From Dinghuibacter sp964544695 (GTDB lineage Bacteria; Bacteroidota; Bacteroidia; Chitinophagales; Chitinophagaceae): a stretch of DNA of 64,000 nucleotides. The notes below the pieces were generated by a model. The model made no database searches, had not been told where the DNA came from, and saw only the letters and a list, made by a program, of their open reading frames with translations. Positions 60,940 through 64,000 of this stretch are shown here, piece after piece. The stretch spans positions 3,579-67,578 of the forward strand of contig CAZJDB010000216.1 of assembly GCA_964544695.1 (NCBI GenBank), written 5' to 3'. A program made the translations under genes and the position numbers. How positions within the stretch are numbered: position 1 is the stretch's first letter; every line of letters begins with the position of its first letter.

Positions 60940-63294
60940 GCGCAAGCTTTTCACAGGGTTTGCCATGGCGGCCCTGATGGCCGAATAGCCTACCGTCAGC
61001 CAGGCGACCAGCACCGAAGCCAGGAAGGCGATCCCGAAAAAGGCAACCCCCAGGTTGATCCGAAAAGTGTATCGCTCCAGCCAGTCATGCGAAAAATACC
61101 AGGCCACGGGTCCCGCGATCAGGAACGCAAGCACGATCAACAGGGTGAATTCCCTGGATAGCAAATACACCATTTGTGCAACCGTCGCGCCTAGTACCTT
61201 CCGGATACCGATTTCCTTGTTGCGTCGGATGGCCATGAAGGAAATGAGGCCGTACAAGCCAAGGCAGGAAATAAAGATGGCGATACCGGCGAAGACCTGG
61301 TAAAGCGTGGACACCACGTCTTCCTGTTTGTACATTTCCGCGATGCTTTGGTCCAGGAAATTATATTCATACGCATAGTCGGGGAAATCCCTGCCCCAGA
61401 TGGCGGCGATGGCGGCGATGGTTTGCCTGGCCTGACCCGGCCGGGACCGGATGTTCAACATATAATAGTTGCCGGGCAGCGGCGAGATGACCACGGGATC
61501 CAAAGGGTCACGGAGTGAATTCATGTGGTAATCCCCGATGACCCCGATGATGGGGGCCAGGGTCCCATCGACCCGAATTTGTTTTCCAATGGCTACCCCG
61601 GGGCGGCCTAATCCCGCTTGTTTCAACAAGGTCTCGTTCACCACGAAGCCATTCTGTATGCTGTCGGTGGGGCCATAGGTCCTTCCGGCGAGCAGGGAGA
61701 AACCGTACAACTTGAAATAATCGGCATCCGCTCCCTTTACATTGATGATCAAATCGGGTTTGTGCGTATGGGTCGTGGCAAATTGAAAATCGGTATACGA
61801 GTTGCCCCCCGCGGCAGGAGGACCCGTGGAAAAGCTGACGCTTTCGATCGAGGGTTGCGCCAGGAGTTCATTGCGCAGTACATCCCTGCGGCTGCCGTGG
61901 ACACTATCCGGTGGAAAATCCACCGTGAGGATTTCGTCCTTATGGAAGCCCAGGTACGCGTTCTTCACGTAGTTCAACTGGGAAACCACCACCAGGGTCA
62001 GGATGATCAGACCCTGGGCGATCACCAATTGAAAAACCACGAGCGCCTTCCGCAGGGAAAAACCCCGTGTGGATTGGGTAACCGCGCGGCTCTTCAGGGC
62101 CTGTATGGGTTTGAATCCCGACTGGAGGAAGGCAGGGTAAAGGCCCGAACACAGGACGACCGCCAGGAGGATGCCCGCGGAATAGGGCAGCAAATCCCAA
62201 CTCAGGTGCAACTTCGTTTCCATCAATCCATTCAGCAGTGGGAGCGAGAAATACGCCACCACCAGGGCCAGGACCAGCGCAAGGACGCAGGTCAGCGCCG
62301 TTTCCGTCAGGAATTGAAGGAGCAGTTGACCCCGGGTTCCACCGAGGACTTTCCGGATACCCACCTCTTTGGCCCGGTTGGTGGCCTGGGCGGTGGAGAG
62401 GTTGATGAAATTCACCGAGGCCACGACCAGGAGGAAAAGCCCGATCAGCGCCAGTGCTTTGATGAGGTCTTTGCTGAAAGTGACTCCCGAGATGGTCCCG
62501 AACCTTTCATCGTAGTGCATTTCACTCAGCGGCTGCAGGCGCAGGTTGTATCCGGAGTGATCGGGAGGCATATGGCGCGCCATGAAGGCCGGCAATTGGG
62601 CTTCCAGGCGTTTGGGGTCGTCGCCCTGATGGAGCAGAACAAAGCAATAGTAGCTATCCGAAATATTCACCCAGTTGTTCATGTTGACGAACTGCTTCAG
62701 GGTGGGATAAGATACGACGAAGCCCAGGGGCATGTCCGTGTTGGGGGGCGGGTCCTTCAGGATACCCTTCACCGTCATGTTGGACCCGTACAGGAACAGC
62801 GTCTGACCCAGGGCGGCGTGCCAGTTCCCGAAATATTTTTCGGCCATCGTTTTGGTGAGCACTATGGAAAAGGGTTGTGCCAAAGCACTTTGGGGTGTTC
62901 CCGACAGCATAGGGAAATCGAAGATGCTGAAGAAATTGGTATCCACGCAATAGACGTTCTGCTCCCTGAACTTCTTTACGGGACTGTTTCCCCTGGCGGG
63001 AATGACAATGTGGACATCCCCGTCCTGGGAAATGAGACCCACCTTATCCAGTTGGGGATAGTCCGTCCGGATGCCGTCAGGGACAGGGAAGGGCACCCCC
63101 GGACGGTAGGAAGGGTCGTCACCTTTGCCAACGCGGACCACCCGGTAGATGCGGTCTTTATTGGGATGAAAGTTGTCAAAGCTGCTTTCGAACCGGATGA
63201 CCAGCAGGAGCAAAATGCAGGCGGCCAGGCCGATGACGAGTCCGGGGATATGGAGGGGATTTCTCAGGGAATTCCGCAGGAAGTTTCTCAGCAT
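60931..63294 (-). CDS. MacB/FtsX-like ABC transporter permease
   Basis: 787 aa, the fourth protein of this architecture in the window and distinct from the other three: N-terminal helix LVIGLAACILLLLVIRFES, first periplasmic domain, helices from about 280 (LFLLVVASVNFINLSTAQATN, then KEVGIRKVLGGTRG), second periplasmic domain, and C-terminal helices with KEIGIRKVLGATVAQM. The end NPVKSLRSE matches the family. No ATPase is adjacent. It stands alone on its strand, 65 nt downstream of the acetyltransferase gene. That gap (63295-63359) shows no clear promoter or terminator. Confidence 0.85.
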   Translation of the reverse strand: MLRNFLRNSLRNPLHIPGLVIGLAACILLLLVIRFESSFDNFHPNKDRIYRVVRVGKGDDPSYRPGVPFPVPDGIRTDYPQLDKVGLISQDGDVHIVIPARGNSPVKKFREQNVYCVDTNFFSIFDFPMLSGTPQSALAQPFSIVLTKTMAEKYFGNWHAALGQTLFLYGSNMTVKGILKDPPPNTDMPLGFVVSYPTLKQFVNMNNWVNISDSYYCFVLLHQGDDPKRLEAQLPAFMARHMPPDHSGYNLRLQPLSEMHYDERFGTISGVTFSKDLIKALALIGLFLLVVASVNFINLSTAQATNRAKEVGIRKVLGGTRGQLLLQFLTETALTCVLALVLALVVAYFSLPLLNGLMETKLHLSWDLLPYSAGILLAVVLCSGLYPAFLQSGFKPIQALKSRAVTQSTRGFSLRKALVVFQLVIAQGLIILTLVVVSQLNYVKNAYLGFHKDEILTVDFPPDSVHGSRRDVLRNELLAQPSIESVSFSTGPPAAGGNSYTDFQFATTHTHKPDLIINVKGADADYFKLYGFSLLAGRTYGPTDSIQNGFVVNETLLKQAGLGRPGVAIGKQIRVDGTLAPIIGVIGDYHMNSLRDPLDPVVISPLPGNYYMLNIRSRPGQARQTIAAIAAIWGRDFPDYAYEYNFLDQSIAEMYKQEDVVSTLYQVFAGIAIFISCLGLYGLISFMAIRRNKEIGIRKVLGATVAQMVYLLSREFTLLIVLAFLIAGPVAWYFSHDWLERYTFRINLGVAFFGIAFLASVLVAWLTVGYSAIRAAMANPVKSLRSE

Positions 63295-63359
63295 ACCCTT
63301 TTAGGGCACACAACATGCCAAGTCGCAAGGGGCTGGTTTTTAATTTTTTATATGTGACC

Positions 63360-63956
63360 TCATGTCCGATTTCGATACAGGTGTTCGCGGACAGTGTTCT
63401 CCCATTCGGATTTTAAAATGCTATAGTAAACGATGTTCTTGCGGTATCCGTCAAACCCGATCCTGGCGTGTCTTAGCGTCCCTTCATATATCGCGCCCAA
63501 TGCCTCGATGGCCGTGCGCGATCTTTGATTTCTTTCATCCGTCCTGAACTCCACGCGCGCGCATCCAAGGTGGTCGAAGGCATACTCCAGCATCAGGAAT
63601 TTATTGCTTCGGTTGAGCCCCGTCCGGTGGTAGGGCTTACCCAGCCACGTCCAGCCGATTTCCAACTTTTCGTGATCGGTCTCGATATTGTTGTAACTCG
63701 TGCATCCGGCATACTTGCCGGTGGCCTTGTCGATAATGAGGAAAGGAAAGCGTAGGCCATTTCGTTTTTCTTTGAGGGAGTCGTCGATATATGCTTTCAA
63801 CAGCTCCTCGCTATGGATAGGCGCCGTCGAAAATCGCATCATTTCCGGGTCGGAGCAGGCCGCCTCGAGAAGGCCCCCTGCATCGTCGGAATGCAGGGGC
63901 CTGAGCAGCGAGGTATTGTTTTCCAGGCAAATATTGTCGGTGAACGAAAAATTCAT
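63360..63956 (-). CDS. GNAT-family N-acetyltransferase, RimJ/RimL-like
   Basis: 198 aa. The GNAT fold is recognisable: N-terminal TSLLRPLHSDDAGGLLEAA, strand pair FPFLIIDKATGKYAGCTSY, then EIGWTWLGKPYHRTGLN preceding the acetyl-CoA loop, and RVEFRTDERNQRSRTAIEALGA, a stretch typical of RimJ/RimL enzymes. The classic R/Q-x-x-G-x-G/A loop is changed to HRTGLNRSN, a variant seen in this subfamily. Substrate unknown; ribosomal protein or small amine are possible. A near-consensus box (TATCTTTA on the minus strand, 63968-63961) ends 4 nt before the start. Bases 63969-64000 hold nothing I can name. Confidence 0.87.
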   Translation of the reverse strand: MNFSFTDNICLENNTSLLRPLHSDDAGGLLEAACSDPEMMRFSTAPIHSEELLKAYIDDSLKEKRNGLRFPFLIIDKATGKYAGCTSYNNIETDHEKLEIGWTWLGKPYHRTGLNRSNKFLMLEYAFDHLGCARVEFRTDERNQRSRTAIEALGAIYEGTLRHARIGFDGYRKNIVYYSILKSEWENTVREHLYRNRT

Positions 63957-64000
63957 GGACTAAAGATAGGATTCCCCCGGGGCGTCTTTGTAGTCCAGGG

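Noticed and set aside
61618..63357. A 579-codon open frame antisense to the last permease gene
   Set aside because: It shadows a permease with clear membrane helices and motifs. The antisense product is Gln/Gly/Arg-rich and runs past both real gene boundaries.

Overview
The window is a stretch of chromosome from a GC-rich member of the Bacteroidota, most likely Chitinophagaceae or a close relative. The phylum call rests on SusC/SusD/SusE-type proteins, an ECF sigma/FecR pair, a type IX secretion type B sorting domain (CHU_C), LytS/LytTR signalling, large stand-alone MacB/FtsX-like permeases and repeated TAnnTTTG promoter boxes. The family-level call is inference. I see no rRNA, tRNA, CRISPR array, insertion sequence or phage gene. 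Coding density is very high: many genes overlap by 1-26 nt and no gene-free gap exceeds 300 bases.

Layout. 1-2703: end of a 2-methylcitrate (propionate) operon, prpB(partial)-prpC-prpD. 2777-7532: two tandemly duplicated MacB/FtsX-like permeases, followed by a GC-rich hairpin/repeat block. 7695-12578 (minus): a very large PKD-repeat secreted protein with a CHU_C tail. 12729-17158: an outer-membrane beta-barrel, a LytS-like kinase and a LytTR regulator in one operon. 17212-18655: two unknown proteins. 18674-21388: a GH2 glycosidase. 21356-26375 (minus): a toxin-antitoxin pair, a sialate-O-acetylesterase/polysaccharide-deacetylase fusion and an ABC exporter, closely packed. 26420-28383: a secreted protein gene broken by an in-frame stop, then a DnaJ-like cbpA and its modulator cbpM. 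28423-31101: a beta-propeller/phosphoesterase. 31108-33471 (minus): three small exported proteins. 33464-34175: a promoter, a micro-ORF, a hairpin and two small unknown genes, the least explained part of the window.

34162-42902 (minus): a beta-helix lipoprotein, a TonB-dependent receptor, a second phosphoesterase and a MacB-like permease. 42954-50683 (minus): a packed eight-gene run of TetR regulator, FabF-type ketosynthase, heterodimeric ABC exporter, SuOx-fold protein and molybdate transporter ModABC. 50767-51273: a DUF4399 lipoprotein. 51340-60306: a polysaccharide utilization locus, ECF sigma-FecR-SusC-SusD-SusE-GH76, predicted to sense, bind and cut alpha-1,6-mannan. 60322-63956: a HAD hydrolase, another MacB-like permease and a GNAT acetyltransferase.

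How the genes work together. In the PUL, the STN domain of the SusC protein should pass the substrate signal through FecR to the sigma factor. In the eight-gene run, the TetR-like protein probably controls the run from a perfect 20-bp palindrome next to its own start. The beta-helix lipoprotein/receptor/phosphoesterase set looks like a surface system that captures and cuts a phosphoester substrate. Several transcription units have a TAnnTTTG box only 4-7 nt from the start codon, suggesting very short or absent 5' leaders.
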